Part shown: positions 1 to 10,218 of the stretch, piece after piece
Layout of the letters: every line of letters begins with the position of its first letter
Numbering within the stretch: position 1 is the stretch's first letter
NCBI RefSeq assembly: GCF_040256395.1
Contig: NZ_CP158300.1
Span: 248,001 to 312,000 of the forward strand
Direction of reading: 5' to 3'
Source of the DNA: Deinococcus sonorensis KR-87
GTDB taxonomy: Bacteria; Deinococcota; Deinococci; Deinococcales; Deinococcaceae
Length of the DNA stretch: 64,000 nucleotides
Notes under the pieces: generated by a model
The model's input: only the letters and a program-made list of their open reading frames with translations
Databases searched by the model: none
What the model was told of the DNA's origin: nothing
Position numbers and translations under genes: made by a program

Positions 1-1
1 G

Positions 2-1159
<1,158 letters not shown>

Positions 1160-1192
1160 GCAGGACCGTCAACATCTGAACCGAGTTGCCTA

Positions 1193-1220
1193 TCGCGCCT
1201 GGATGAACGTCCAGGCGCGA
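1193..1220 (+). terminator. Hairpin after the sugar-binding protein gene
   Basis: An 11-bp perfect stem (TCGCGCCTGGA pairing with its complement) with a 6-nt loop lies 33 nt after the stop codon. No U-run follows, so it is either a rho-assisted terminator or a 3'-end stabilising hairpin. Confidence 0.55.
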
Positions 1221-1472
1221 CGGCTGTCTGAAAAGTTTTGGCTTCCGCCGGTACCGGGGGACCAGCAAGACACCAGTGGAAAAAGGGCGTCCTGCTTCCG
1301 CGCTCACCATGCAGCCGAGTTGACCCGCCCCTCTACCCTCTCTGCCCAGTGTGTCAGCGCCTACAATTTACCCTGTCTCTCAATTCCTTATAAATATCTC
1401 GCCGGAACACACATGGTAGCTTGCCTGCAGTCGCTGTACAGCGTCATTCATAACGACTTATGGGGTGATGAG
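1221..1472 (+). promoter_or_regulatory. AT-richer leader upstream of the amino-acid ABC genes
   Basis: This gene-free stretch between two ABC binding-protein genes contains the most AT-rich tract of the first 3 kb (about 1361-1400), including the -10-like boxes TACAAT at 1362-1367 and TATAAA at 1389-1394. No clear -35 box, operator or riboswitch was recognised. A promoter for the downstream gene pair is likely somewhere here; the exact start is not decided by the sequence. Confidence 0.35.
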
Positions 1473-2255
1473 ATGGCTTATAAACATCGTGTTGTGCCCG
1501 GACTCCTGACGCTGCTGCTGGCCCTGCAGGGTGCGGTTCACGCAGAACTTGCGGATATCCAGAAGCGCGGCGAGATCCGCATCGTGATGTCGGGCGATTA
1601 CCCACCCTTCTCCCAGCCCGCGCTGAGCGGTGGCCTGGAAGGCTTCGATGCCGACGTGGCGCGCGAGATCGCCACCCGGCTGAAGGTCAAGCCGGTGCTG
1701 ATCAAGGCGGAGTTCTCGTCCATCGTCGCCGGGCTGCAGGCAGGCAACTTCGATCTGGCGGTGGCCTCTCAGAGCAAGACCCCGGAGCGCGCCAAGGCCG
1801 TGGACTTCCTGAGCCAGCCGTACTACTACGACGGCGCACAGCTGTTCGTGCCGCGCAACTCCACCGCCACCAGTCTGGCGGACCTGAAGGGCAAGCCGGT
1901 GGCCGTGGCGCTGGGGACCACCTTCGAGAAGTTCCTGCGTGCCCAGAACTACGCCAACATCGTGACCTTCCAGGGTGAGCCGGACGAGTACCTGGCGCTG
2001 GGGTCGGGCCGCGCGGCCGGCATGGTGACCACCCGGACGGTGGGCAGCGTGGCCGCCAAGAAGGGCCAGCCAATCAAGGCGGTCGGTCCGGTGCTGCAGC
2101 AGGACAATCCGTACATCAGCCTGGGCCAGAATCAGCCGAAGCTGAAGGCGGCAGTAGAGCAGGCGCTGGACGCGATGCGCAAGGACGGCACCCTCAAGCG
2201 CATCAGCGAGAAGTGGATCGGCAGCGACGTGGTGACGCCGCCCAAGGCTCCCTGA
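1473..2255 (+). CDS. Polar amino-acid ABC transporter substrate-binding protein (family 3)
   Basis: This 260-aa secreted receptor probably delivers a polar amino acid to the permease encoded next to it. ATG at 1473 is chosen because it opens directly on a signal peptide (MAYKHR, a hydrophobic Leu-rich core, then AVHA, cleavage near residue 24) and is preceded by a GGGGTGATGAG stretch; the frame is open further upstream to 1203 but that part does not look coded. The mature protein begins with the usual family 3 pattern (DIQKRGEIRIVMSGDYPPFS; GFDADVAREIA) and ends with the typical LKRISEKWIG motif. The permease starts 58 bp downstream. No ATPase gene is adjacent. Cyanophycin synthetase lies on the opposite strand just beyond, which suggests but does not prove an Arg or Asp link. 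Confidence 0.92.
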   Translation: MAYKHRVVPGLLTLLLALQGAVHAELADIQKRGEIRIVMSGDYPPFSQPALSGGLEGFDADVAREIATRLKVKPVLIKAEFSSIVAGLQAGNFDLAVASQSKTPERAKAVDFLSQPYYYDGAQLFVPRNSTATSLADLKGKPVAVALGTTFEKFLRAQNYANIVTFQGEPDEYLALGSGRAAGMVTTRTVGSVAAKKGQPIKAVGPVLQQDNPYISLGQNQPKLKAAVEQALDAMRKDGTLKRISEKWIGSDVVTPPKAP

Positions 2256-2313
2256 GCCGGATGCTGGCCGGGTCCTGGCCTCTTGAGCGGACCGGCCGGG
2301 TCCGGAGGCTCGT

Positions 2314-3024
2314 ATGAGCCAGCTGTTCACGCCGGACGTGCTGCGGGCACTGTGGCAGGGGACCCGGCTGACCCTGACGCTGACGCTGCTCGCGTCGGTG
2401 TTCGGGCTGACGCTGGGCATGATCGCCGCCCTGGGCCGGCTGTCGCGCCTCTGGCTGCTGCGGACCCTCGCCGGTATCTACATCGAGACCTTCCGAGGCA
2501 CGCCGTTGCTGGTCCAGCTGTTCTTCCTGTACTTCGGGCTGCCGCAATTGACCCATGTCACGCTGCCGGCCTACCACACAGCGGTGCTGGGCCTGAGCCT
2601 GTTTGCCGGAGCCTACGCCGCCGAGATCATCCGGGGCAGCCTGGGGGCGGTGCCGCGCGGTCAGCTGGAGGCGGCGCGCGCGCTGGGACTGCCGGCCAGC
2701 ACCACCCTGCGGTACGTGCTGGTGCCGCAGGCCACCCGCATCGCCATTCCGGCGCTGGGCAACCAGTTCATCGGCCTGCTGAAGGATTCCAGCCTCGCGT
2801 CGGTCATCACCGTCACGGAGCTGCTGCTCACCACCCGTGGGCTCGTCAGCATCACGTATCAGCCGCTGCCGCTCTATTTCGCGGTGGGGGTGGTGTACTT
2901 CGTGCTGTCGAACGCGGCGGCCCGGCTGTTCGCCCTGATCGAACGCCGGCTGAACCGGCCCTACGCGGTGGCGGTGGCCGCTCCCCAGCCTCCTGTAATC
3001 ACGACCCTGACCGACTCGGAATGA
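2314..3024 (+). CDS. Amino-acid ABC transporter permease (HisM/GlnP type)
   Basis: This 236-aa inner-membrane permease belongs to the His/Glu/Gln/Arg uptake family. It has several hydrophobic helices, the family signature ETFRGTPLLVQLFF near residues 60-75, and the cytoplasmic EAA loop (LEAARALGLPASTTLRYV then PQATRIAIPALGNQFI) that docks onto the ATPase. GGAGG at 2304-2308 sits at good spacing to the ATG. It forms a two-gene unit with the binding protein. The expected third component, a GlnQ/HisP-type ATPase, is absent and the next gene is on the other strand, so the permease must borrow an ATPase encoded elsewhere. Confidence 0.93.
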   Translation: MSQLFTPDVLRALWQGTRLTLTLTLLASVFGLTLGMIAALGRLSRLWLLRTLAGIYIETFRGTPLLVQLFFLYFGLPQLTHVTLPAYHTAVLGLSLFAGAYAAEIIRGSLGAVPRGQLEAARALGLPASTTLRYVLVPQATRIAIPALGNQFIGLLKDSSLASVITVTELLLTTRGLVSITYQPLPLYFAVGVVYFVLSNAAARLFALIERRLNRPYAVAVAAPQPPVITTLTDSE

Positions 3025-3074
3025 GCCGGTCAGGGTGGTGTGGATGGCAAAGCCGTGCTGCCCGGCAGGACAGC

Positions 3075-5792
3075 TCAGGCGCCTGAGGAGTTGAACTGCT
3101 GTACCTGCCGCCACACCCCGGTGATGTCGGTGGGCAGCAGCACCACCAGGTCGCCCGGCTGGGCCAGCCGTAAGGCGGTGTCGGCCGCATCGGACTCGCG
3201 CAGCACCCGGTGAATGCGGTCCTGAGCGAAGCCGGCGGCCAGCGCGCCCTCGGTGAGCTTTTCCAGCACGTCTCCCGTGGGCCGTCCCCGGCCGTCCGGC
3301 GCCTCGCGGAACACCAGTTCGTCGAAGATGCCGGCCGCCGTCCGGCCGAGCTGGTAGATGTCCTCGTCGCGGCGGTCGCCGGGAATGCTGACCATACCCA
3401 GCAGCCGCCCCTGCGGGGGCCGCATCCGCTGCAGCAGCTGGCCGAGCGCTTGGAGCCCCGCCTCGTTGTGGGCGTAGTCCAGCACCACCCGGAACGGATG
3501 GCCGTCGTAGACGTTCAGGCGGCCCGGTGACTGCTCGAAGGACGTGCTGAAGCTCCGCAGCGCCTCGGCCACTTGCCCGGGCTCCACGCCCGCTGCGACG
3601 CAGGCGGCCGTGGCGGCCAGGGCATTCTGGACGTTGAACTCGGCCAGGCCGCCCAGGGTGGCGGGCACGTCGCCGGTCGGGAGCAACGGCTGCCGCTCGC
3701 CGCCCCGGTACAGCACGATCCAGTCCTGGCCCTCCTGAACCTCGCGCACGGTGGCCAGCCCGCCCCCCTCGATGTGGCGGCGCAGCGGCGCGGACAGCGG
3801 CGCCTGGATCGAGAAGAAGGCCGGGCGGCCCCCCGCGTACCGGGCCATGCGGGCCGTGAGCGGATCGTCCGCGTTCAGGACGCTGGTGCCGCGCCGGTGC
3901 ACCGAACGGGCGATCACCCCCTTCACCCGCGCCAGATCCTGCAGCGTATCGATGCCCTTCAGGCCCAGGTGGTCCGCCTGCACGTTCAGCACCACGCCCA
4001 CGTCACAGTGGTCGAAGCCCAGACCCTCGCGCAGCAGGCCGCCGCGCGCGGTCTCCAGCACCGCCACCTCCACCGACGGGTCCCGCAGCACCAGCCGCGC
4101 ACTCCTGGGCCCGGTGGCGTCGCCGGCCGTGACCAGCTGACTGTTCACGTACACGCCGCTGGTGGTGGTCAGGCCCACCGTGCGGCCCAGCGAGCGGAAC
4201 ACGTGCGCGATCATCCGCGAGGTGGTGCTCTTGCCGTTGGTGCCGGTCACGGCCAGGATCGGCACGCGGGACGGCGTGCCGCGTGGAAATAGCATGGCCA
4301 TGACCGGCCGCGCCACGTCTCTGGGCTGGCCCTCGGACGGCGCTAAGTGCATCCGGAACCCCGGCGCGGCGTTGACCTCCACCACCCCGCCGCCGGTCTC
4401 GGTGACCGGCCGGCTGATGTCGGGCGAGATCATGTCGATGCCGGCGATGTCCAGGCCGGTGGCGCGGGCGGCCCGGACGGCCAGCCAGGCGTTGTCCGGG
4501 TGAATGACGTCGGTGCGGTCGATGGCGATGCCGCCGGTGGACAGGTTGGCCGTCTCCCGCAGCACCACCGTCTGTCCGGATGCCGGCACGCTCTCCAGCG
4601 TCAGGCCTTGCTTGGGCAGCAGCGCCAGCAGCGCGTCGTCCACCTCGATGCGGGTCAGGACCTGACCATGGCCAGAGCCCCGGCGCGGATCGCGGTTCAC
4701 CTCCTCGATCAGCTGCCCGATGGTCTGGTGCCCGTCGCCCGTGACCTGCGCCGGCACCCGCTCGGCCACCGCCACGACCTGGCCGTTCACCACCAGAATC
4801 CGGTGGTCGTTGCCCCGGTAGTACTGCTCGACCACCACCTGCGGCGCGTACTGGGCGGCCCGCCGGTAGCCCTCGCGCACCTGGTCCTCAGTGCTCAGCT
4901 CCACGCTCACGCCCTCGCCATGGTGGCCGTTGAACGGTTTGGTGACCACCGGCGTGCGGAGCCGCCGGGCGACCTGCACCGCCTCGTCGGCGCTGCGGAC
5001 CAGCTGACCGCGCGGCACCGGCACCTCCGCCTCCGCGAGCAGCGTCTTGGTCACCACCTTGTTGCTGGCTGCCTGCACCGCGATATGGGACGTGCGGCCG
5101 GTGATGCTGGCCTGAATCCGCTGCTGGTACTGTCCGGTGCCCAGCAGCACCATCTTCACGTCGTCCAGCCGGGCGACCGGAATGCCGCGCCGCCGCGCCT
5201 CCTTCACCAGCGACGCGGTGGTGGGGCCCAGGGCCCGGCGGCGGGCCAGCCGCTGCAATGGGGACAGCAGGTCCCCCAGTTCCAGTGGCGCTCCGGCCGC
5301 CGGGACTGCAGGCGGCGCGTCCTCAATCAGGTCCAGGCCCTGCACGCCCCGCAAGTCGTCCGGAAGCAGGCTGTCCACCAGCTGCAGCGCCAGCCGGCCT
5401 GCCAGCAGCCCGACCGCCTCATCGTCATAGGCGTACAGCACCTGATACACGCCCGGCCGTCCGCGCACGCTGCGGGTCTTGCCCCGGGTCACGGTGGCGC
5501 CGGTCAGCCGCTGCAATTCCAGGGCGACGTGTTCGGTCACGTGCCCCAGCCAGGTGCCGTCCCGCAGCCGCTCCACGAAGCCGCCAGGCCGCTGCAGGCT
5601 GCAGTGATGGGACTCCAGGCCCGGCAGCAGTGCCAGGAGCCGGTCGGTGAAGGTGGGCAGCAGATGGGTGGGCCAGGCCTCCAGCGTGCCGAGGTCCAGC
5701 ATCACGCGGATCATCGGCCGGGTGCTGTACAGGTGCGGCCCTCGATACACGCCGCGCTCGAGTACCTGCATGGGCCGGATATCGGTGGTCAT
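3075..5792 (-). CDS. cphA: Cyanophycin synthetase
   Basis: CphA builds the reserve polymer multi-L-arginyl-poly-L-aspartate from Asp and Arg with ATP, without ribosomes. The 905-aa protein has the standard three parts: an N-terminal cyanophycin-specific domain (about 1-160), an ATP-grasp domain (about 215-495, with KPFNGHHGEGVS at 285-296 and VNAAPGFRMHLAPSEG near 483) and a C-terminal Mur-ligase-like domain with the P-loop GTNGKSTT at 517-524. Length and architecture are normal. GGAAG precedes the ATG. No cyanophycinase (cphB) or isoaspartyl dipeptidase was found in the window, so breakdown genes are unlinked. It converges with the amino-acid ABC genes, about 50 bp away. Identification is firm; whether the polymer contains only Asp/Arg is assumed from the family. 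Confidence 0.97.
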   Translation of the reverse strand: MTTDIRPMQVLERGVYRGPHLYSTRPMIRVMLDLGTLEAWPTHLLPTFTDRLLALLPGLESHHCSLQRPGGFVERLRDGTWLGHVTEHVALELQRLTGATVTRGKTRSVRGRPGVYQVLYAYDDEAVGLLAGRLALQLVDSLLPDDLRGVQGLDLIEDAPPAVPAAGAPLELGDLLSPLQRLARRRALGPTTASLVKEARRRGIPVARLDDVKMVLLGTGQYQQRIQASITGRTSHIAVQAASNKVVTKTLLAEAEVPVPRGQLVRSADEAVQVARRLRTPVVTKPFNGHHGEGVSVELSTEDQVREGYRRAAQYAPQVVVEQYYRGNDHRILVVNGQVVAVAERVPAQVTGDGHQTIGQLIEEVNRDPRRGSGHGQVLTRIEVDDALLALLPKQGLTLESVPASGQTVVLRETANLSTGGIAIDRTDVIHPDNAWLAVRAARATGLDIAGIDMISPDISRPVTETGGGVVEVNAAPGFRMHLAPSEGQPRDVARPVMAMLFPRGTPSRVPILAVTGTNGKSTTSRMIAHVFRSLGRTVGLTTTSGVYVNSQLVTAGDATGPRSARLVLRDPSVEVAVLETARGGLLREGLGFDHCDVGVVLNVQADHLGLKGIDTLQDLARVKGVIARSVHRRGTSVLNADDPLTARMARYAGGRPAFFSIQAPLSAPLRRHIEGGGLATVREVQEGQDWIVLYRGGERQPLLPTGDVPATLGGLAEFNVQNALAATAACVAAGVEPGQVAEALRSFSTSFEQSPGRLNVYDGHPFRVVLDYAHNEAGLQALGQLLQRMRPPQGRLLGMVSIPGDRRDEDIYQLGRTAAGIFDELVFREAPDGRGRPTGDVLEKLTEGALAAGFAQDRIHRVLRESDAADTALRLAQPGDLVVLLPTDITGVWRQVQQFNSSGA

Positions 5793-6104
5793 GGTGCAGC
5801 TTCCTTTCGGGTACGTCTGTCGGCGCAGGTCACGTGCCTGCGCCGAGGGGTTAGGGTGAGCATGCTGATGAATCTGAACTGGGGAGACCGGCTCCAGAGG
5901 GAACGGGAGGGAATTTCCCTTCTCCCAGCCGCATCATCCGGCACCGATCTGGGCTCTGCCACCGGATTTGGCTAAGCTCCGGAAAGGTTCAGAAATGATG
6001 TGGTGCCGGTGATGGGCAGGGGCCCAGACGAACGCTGAAGAGGTGGTGCTAAACCGTGGGGTCGGCGACGGGGAACGAGCCCAGGCCAGTCCTCCCCAGA
6101 CGAG
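5793..6104. other. Gene-free stretch upstream of cphA
   Basis: This stretch between the 5' end of cphA and the 3' end of the dehydrogenase gene must carry the cphA promoter. I see no convincing -35/-10 pair, no operator palindrome and no credible small gene; the short frames here have no recognisable start signal. Confidence 0.4.
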
Positions 6105-6130
6105 CGGCCCGGGCATAGATGCCCGGACCG
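6105..6130 (-). terminator. Hairpin downstream of the alcohol dehydrogenase gene
   Basis: A 7-bp perfect inner stem (CCGGGCA / TGCCCGG, loop TAGA) extended by 3 bp beyond one mismatch lies 60 nt after the dehydrogenase stop on the minus strand. No U-run follows, so the assignment as terminator is tentative. Confidence 0.45.
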
Positions 6131-6189
6131 ACCTGATTCGTTTCCCTCTTCCCGCCAGGGCTGTACCGCCCGCTGCCGACCCGCGTTAC

Positions 6190-7398
6190 TCAGTGCGTGT
6201 GGCCGCCCGTGTCCGGCTTCGCCTCCGCCCACGGGTCCAGCACGCACTTCACGCAGTGGTCGTGCTTGTGTTTGAAGATGTCGTAGCCGTGCGGCGCCTC
6301 ATCCAGACTGAGCCGGTGCGTCACCACCACAGTCGGGTCAATGTCACCCTTCATGATGTGCTCCAGCAGCTTCGGGACGTAGCGGTGCACGTGCGTCTGG
6401 CCGGTGCGCATCGTCAGGCCTTTATTCATGAACGCGCCCAGCGGGATCTTGTCCCCGAGGCCGCCGTACACCCCGGCGACGCTCACGGTGCCGCCCTTCC
6501 GCACCGACATGATGGCGGCGCGCAGGGCATGAGGCCGGTCACTCTCCGCCATCCGGGTCGTCTGCTTCAGCGCGTCGTAGAGGCCGCCCGGCCCGGTGCC
6601 GTGCGCCTCCATCCCCACCGCGTCGATGCAGGAGTCCGGGCCGCGCCCGCCGGTGCGGAGCTTCAGCGACGCCAGCACCTCCTCCTGCTCGTAGTTCAGC
6701 GGCTGGGCTCCCAGCTTGGCCGCCATGTCCAGCCGGTCCGGGAAGCGGTCGATGGCAATCACCTCACCGGCCCCCAGCAGGAACGCGCTCATGATGGCGA
6801 ACAGCCCCACCGGCCCACAGCCGTAGACCGCCACCGTATCGCCCGGCTGAATATCGCAGTTCACGGCCGCCATGTAGCCGGTCGGCAGGATGTCGGTCAG
6901 GAACAGGAGCTGCTCGTCGGGCACGCCTTCGGGCATCTTGAACAGGTTGGCGTCGGCGTAGAGCGTGCGGGCAAACTGGGCCTGCCCACCCGCGTAGCCG
7001 CCGGTGAGATGGGAGTAGCCGTAGATGCCGCTGGGCGCGTACCCGAACATCGTTTCGGCCAGTTTGGCATTGTCGTTGCTGTTGTCGCACAGCGAGGTCA
7101 GGCCCTGCTGGCAGAACCAGCACTTGCCGCAGGCGATCGGGAACGGCACGATCACCCGGTCGCCCACCTTGATGTCGCGGACGCCCTTGCCGACCTCCAT
7201 CACCTCACCCATGAACTCGTGGCCCAGGATATCGCCCGGCACCATGCTGGGGACGTACCCGTCCAGCAGGTGCAGGTCCGAGCCGCAGATGGCGGTGCTG
7301 GTGATGCGCACGATCGCGTCGGTCGGCTGCAGAATGGTCGGGTCCGGCACCGTCTCGATGCCCACGCGGTTGATGCCCTGCCACACGAGTGCCTTCAT
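6190..7398 (-). CDS. Zinc-dependent alcohol/formaldehyde-type dehydrogenase (MDR family)
   Basis: This 402-aa medium-chain dehydrogenase uses catalytic zinc and NAD(P) to oxidise an alcohol or aldehyde hydrate. Visible zinc ligands are Cys38 (ICGSD), His60-Glu61 (GHE) and the structural-zinc cysteines at 90, 93, 96 and 104. The nucleotide fold carries the GCGPVG turn. The insertion after the structural-zinc loop and the length resemble the glutathione-independent formaldehyde dehydrogenase branch. GGAGG precedes the start. Its ATG overlaps the stop of the upstream SRPBCC gene by 4 bp, so the two are translationally coupled. The physiological substrate is not evident. Confidence 0.88.
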   Translation of the reverse strand: MKALVWQGINRVGIETVPDPTILQPTDAIVRITSTAICGSDLHLLDGYVPSMVPGDILGHEFMGEVMEVGKGVRDIKVGDRVIVPFPIACGKCWFCQQGLTSLCDNSNDNAKLAETMFGYAPSGIYGYSHLTGGYAGGQAQFARTLYADANLFKMPEGVPDEQLLFLTDILPTGYMAAVNCDIQPGDTVAVYGCGPVGLFAIMSAFLLGAGEVIAIDRFPDRLDMAAKLGAQPLNYEQEEVLASLKLRTGGRGPDSCIDAVGMEAHGTGPGGLYDALKQTTRMAESDRPHALRAAIMSVRKGGTVSVAGVYGGLGDKIPLGAFMNKGLTMRTGQTHVHRYVPKLLEHIMKGDIDPTVVVTHRLSLDEAPHGYDIFKHKHDHCVKCVLDPWAEAKPDTGGHTH

Positions 7399-8468
7399 CC
7401 GGTCCTCCGGTTGTCGTACATCTGAGCGAGGCCGCGACCAAGCGGCGTCTTGCGGCCACTGGACTGCCCCTCGTTGGTGGGCACCATGCCCGTTTCGAGC
7501 AGCTGCTTGAGCCGCCGCAGGTCCTGGCTGATCTGCTGATGCGGCTCCTCACCGAACAGCCGGGCGAAGGCCGCCCCCAGCGCGCCGGCCGGCGGGCGGT
7601 AGGTCAGGCGTACCCGCACCTCGGTCCCCCGGTTCCCGGGCGCGGCACGGAACTGGACGCTTCCTTCGTTGGGCACGCTGCTGCCTTCGACGCTGCGCCA
7701 CGCCAGCCGCTGGTTCGGCACGTCCTCCGTGATCTCGGCGTCCCACTCGGCCCGGGTGCCAGCCGGTCCCTTCGCCACCCAGTGCGACTGCCCCTCTCCC
7801 TTGACCTCCACCTGCTCCAGGTGGGTCATGAACTGCGGCAGGGTGTCGAGCTTGCGCCAGAAGCTGTACACCTGCTCGACCGGCAGGGAGAGGGTGATGG
7901 CCTGTTCCACCTCGATGCCGTCCTTCGGCTGGCGGTCCTTCCGGGCCGCCAGGTTCTCCGGCAGCGGCGCGCTGGACCCCCGCAGCGCCAGATACGCCCC
8001 GACCCCCGCCGCTGTGGCGATGAGCAGGCCGGGCGCGACGCGGTTGAAGGTGGACGGAGGCGTTTCCTGCCGGACCAGTTTCCTGACCGTGCCGCGCACG
8101 CCCGTCTCCTCCGGAGCGGCGCTGAGCTGCAGGGCACACCAGAGATCCGCCACTGCTGTCAAGGTGACCATGCCCAGCGCCACGGCAGCCCCGCCGCGGT
8201 GCGGATTGTCCGCCTTCAGGCGGGGGAGCAACGTGCCGATGTCAAGCAGGTCACCTGCGACCCGTGACCACACGCCCGCCACCGGATGTGGCCGCGCAAA
8301 GATCAGGGCGCCACTGACCAGTTCGCGGGCGCCATACAGCTGGATCTGCGCCGTGCGGTCGAGCATGCCGAGACGGCGGGCGAGTGCGGCGCCGAGAAAG
8401 ATCTCGGCGCTGCCAAGGGCCACGCTGTATCCGCCGAGCAGCCTTGCGGTGCGTTCTGCACTATTCAT
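7395..8468 (-). CDS. Membrane-anchored SRPBCC (polyketide cyclase-like) protein
   Basis: This 357-aa protein has an N-terminal membrane part (about residues 1-170, with several hydrophobic stretches and a LYGARELVSGALIFARP motif) and, after about residue 185, a SRPBCC/START-type ligand-binding domain. The latter runs from AITLSLPVEQVYSFWRKLDT through the LPQFMTHLEQV and WDAEITEDVPNQRLAWRS segments that typify this family. The final 40 residues are basic and disordered. GGGAGG precedes the ATG. It is the first gene of a two-gene unit and overlaps the dehydrogenase start by 4 bp. Related SRPBCC proteins are often found beside such zinc dehydrogenases; the role is unknown and enzyme activity is not implied. 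Confidence 0.8.
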   Translation of the reverse strand: MNSAERTARLLGGYSVALGSAEIFLGAALARRLGMLDRTAQIQLYGARELVSGALIFARPHPVAGVWSRVAGDLLDIGTLLPRLKADNPHRGGAAVALGMVTLTAVADLWCALQLSAAPEETGVRGTVRKLVRQETPPSTFNRVAPGLLIATAAGVGAYLALRGSSAPLPENLAARKDRQPKDGIEVEQAITLSLPVEQVYSFWRKLDTLPQFMTHLEQVEVKGEGQSHWVAKGPAGTRAEWDAEITEDVPNQRLAWRSVEGSSVPNEGSVQFRAAPGNRGTEVRVRLTYRPPAGALGAAFARLFGEEPHQQISQDLRRLKQLLETGMVPTNEGQSSGRKTPLGRGLAQMYDNRRTG

Positions 8469-9036
8469 GGGGTCTGACCTCCCTGGTGGTGGCTGCCGGT
8501 GAACGCAGACGGCCCAGCTTCGAGCCCGTGGCCCGTCTGGTTCGCGTTGAGCGAAGACAGAGGAGGCCGGAACTCAACAACGGGGTTCCGGTTCATATGC
8601 AAACCTGGTGTATTGCTTGCTGTGGAGCCCGCTCAGGGCTGCTGTTATTGATACTCTTCTGATGTTTGGCTTGATGAGAGCAGGGCGAAGTCCCAGAAGC
8701 CATTGCTTGAGCGAACCCGCATATGACCGCCGATGACGAAAGAGCGGGGAGGCTTTAGGTCCCAGACCCATGAACCAGATTCATCAGGCCTGAGCCGGCC
8801 TTTCAGACCATGCTCGTGCCGCTCACTCGCGCCTCCGGACCCCTTGAAAGACAGACTGAACCATCGACAGCCCCGATTGCCTGAGAAGCCCGCACTCCGG
8901 GACTGCCCCCTGAGCGCAGTCCGTGGCACCCTGGAGGCCCGGACCACTGCTGCTCATCCGGCAAATTGCGTCCCCGGACCGGCTCCCTGGAACCCCTCCC
9001 GACAGCAGGCCCTGGAAAAGGAGGCCTGTTCCGCCG
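8469..9036. other. Divergent intergenic region, about 570 bp, no gene recognised
   Basis: This stretch separates the leftward SRPBCC gene from the rightward YczE-like gene. A locally AT-richer segment lies at about 8575-8760 and probably holds promoters. The frames here (for example 8733-9437 plus and 8645-8947 minus) are arginine/proline-rich shadows with no start signal, and I do not consider them genes. No repeats were seen. Confidence 0.4.
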
Positions 9037-9651
9037 ATGCTGAGCCCCATGTTGCCCCGAAGACTGCTTCAACTGCTGCTCGGCCTCACGCTGTACGGTG
9101 TGTCGCTGGCCCTGATGCTGCGTGCCAACCTCGGCCTCGACCCGTGGGACGTGTTTCACCAGGGGCTGGCCCGTCACCTGGGTTGGAGCATCGGGACGGT
9201 CGTCAATGTGATGGGTGCGGTGGTGCTGCTGCTCTGGTGGCCGATCCGTCAGCGGCCCGGACTGGGCACCGTGCTCAATGTCCTCGTCGTCGGCTCGGTG
9301 GTGGATGTGACGCTGTCGCTTCTCCCTCCGGCCTCGTCCCTGACCGAACGGATCATTCTGCTGCCGTGCGGTGTCCTTCTGAACGCTGTGGCCACTGCTG
9401 CCTACATCGGCGCGCGGCTGGGCCCGGGGCCCCGTGACGGCCTGATGACCGGCCTGGTCCGCCGCACCGGACGGCCGGTCCGGGTGGTGCGGACTGCCAT
9501 CGAGCTCAGCGTGCTGGCAGCTGGGTGGCTGCTGGGCGGCTCGGTCGGCGTGGGCACGGTCGCGTACGCCCTGCTGATCGGCCCGCTGGTTCAGCCGCTG
9601 CTTCCGCTGTTTGCGGTGCCGGAAACGTCGCCCATCCCACAGGAAGCCTGA
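9037..9651 (+). CDS. YczE/YyaS-like integral membrane protein
   Basis: A 204-aa membrane protein of the YczE/YyaS group (related to YitT). It has about five hydrophobic helices and the characteristic N-terminal motif ALMLRANLGLDPWDVFHQGL, followed by GARLGPGPRDGLMTGL in the second half. Function in the family is not established; links to export or small-molecule transport have been suggested. ATG at 9037 is preferred because AAAAGGAGG ends 13 nt upstream and the peptide continues directly into the first helix; the ATG at 9049 is an alternative and the frame is open further upstream to 8923. It converges with the HU gene, with a strong shared hairpin between them. Confidence 0.82.
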   Translation: MLSPMLPRRLLQLLLGLTLYGVSLALMLRANLGLDPWDVFHQGLARHLGWSIGTVVNVMGAVVLLLWWPIRQRPGLGTVLNVLVVGSVVDVTLSLLPPASSLTERIILLPCGVLLNAVATAAYIGARLGPGPRDGLMTGLVRRTGRPVRVVRTAIELSVLAAGWLLGGSVGVGTVAYALLIGPLVQPLLPLFAVPETSPIPQEA

Positions 9652-9692
9652 AGGCGGACTGCGAGGGCCCTAGAACGCCGCTTTCCCTACAG

Positions 9693-9731
9693 CAGACGTC
9701 AGGCGGTGCATTAAGCACCGCCTGACGTCTG
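9693..9731. terminator. Bidirectional terminator hairpin between convergent genes
   Basis: A perfect 17-bp stem with the 5-nt loop ATTAA lies between the stop codons of the YczE-like gene (plus) and the HU gene (minus), 42 and 9 nt away respectively. It has no long U-run on either strand, but its position and stability make it a shared terminator. Confidence 0.75.
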
Positions 9732-9739
9732 AGCTGCCC

Positions 9740-10087
9740 TTACAGGCTGGCTTTGAGGGTGCTGGCGACCTTGAAGGCCACCTTCCTGCCGGCTGGGATG
9801 GTGATGCGCTCGCTGGTGCCGGGCCGCACGCCCTGCCGCTCCGCGGTCGTTTTGACGCTCAGGGTCCCCAGGCCCGGCAGGCCCACGGTCTTGCCGCTGC
9901 TCAGGGCGTCCACGATTACCTGCAGGGCGGCACTGACGGCCGCGTCGCTCTGCTGACGGGTCAGCCCGGTGGCCTCGGTGACCTGCTCGACCAGCAGGGC
10001 CTTTCCGAGCTTGCCGGCGTCTCCGACTTCTGCCGCCGGTGCGGGGGCGGTGGACTTGGGGACGGTGTCGTTCTTGCGTCTGGTCAT
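9740..10087 (-). CDS. HU-family nucleoid protein with N-terminal extension
   Basis: This 115-aa protein is a histone-like HU that bends and compacts DNA as a dimer. The HU core starts near residue 28 ([19 protein letters not shown]) and contains the [12 protein letters not shown] turn and the beta-arm [19 protein letters not shown] that enters the minor groove. The first 27 residues form a basic then Ala/Pro-rich tail not found in E. coli HU but typical of deinococcal HU proteins. ATG at 10087 is chosen because upstream residues to 10198 do not resemble HU; no good ribosome-binding site was seen. It is single-gene and convergent with the YczE-like gene. The similarity to the deinococcal form is one of the few taxonomic hints in the window. 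Confidence 0.92.
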   Translation of the reverse strand: MTRRKNDTVPKSTAPAPAAEVGDAGKLGKALLVEQVTEATGLTRQQSDAAVSAALQVIVDALSSGKTVGLPGLGTLSVKTTAERQGVRPGTSERITIPAGRKVAFKVASTLKASL

Positions 10088-10218
10088 GCCTGCAGTGTGC
10101 TCGTCTGCCTGCCATCGTGCAACTGGCCACCCGCTCAGATCCATCATCGAGTGTTGGTGCAGTCGCGTGACGCCGGTTTCAGCCCAGGCGGCTAGCATGA
10201 CGGTTTGCAGCGGTCCAC

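Noticed and set aside
4347..5975. 542-aa open frame on the plus strand across cphA
   Set aside because: It lies wholly antisense to the well-supported cphA and is His/Gln/Arg/Val-rich, a composition artefact of GC-rich coding DNA.
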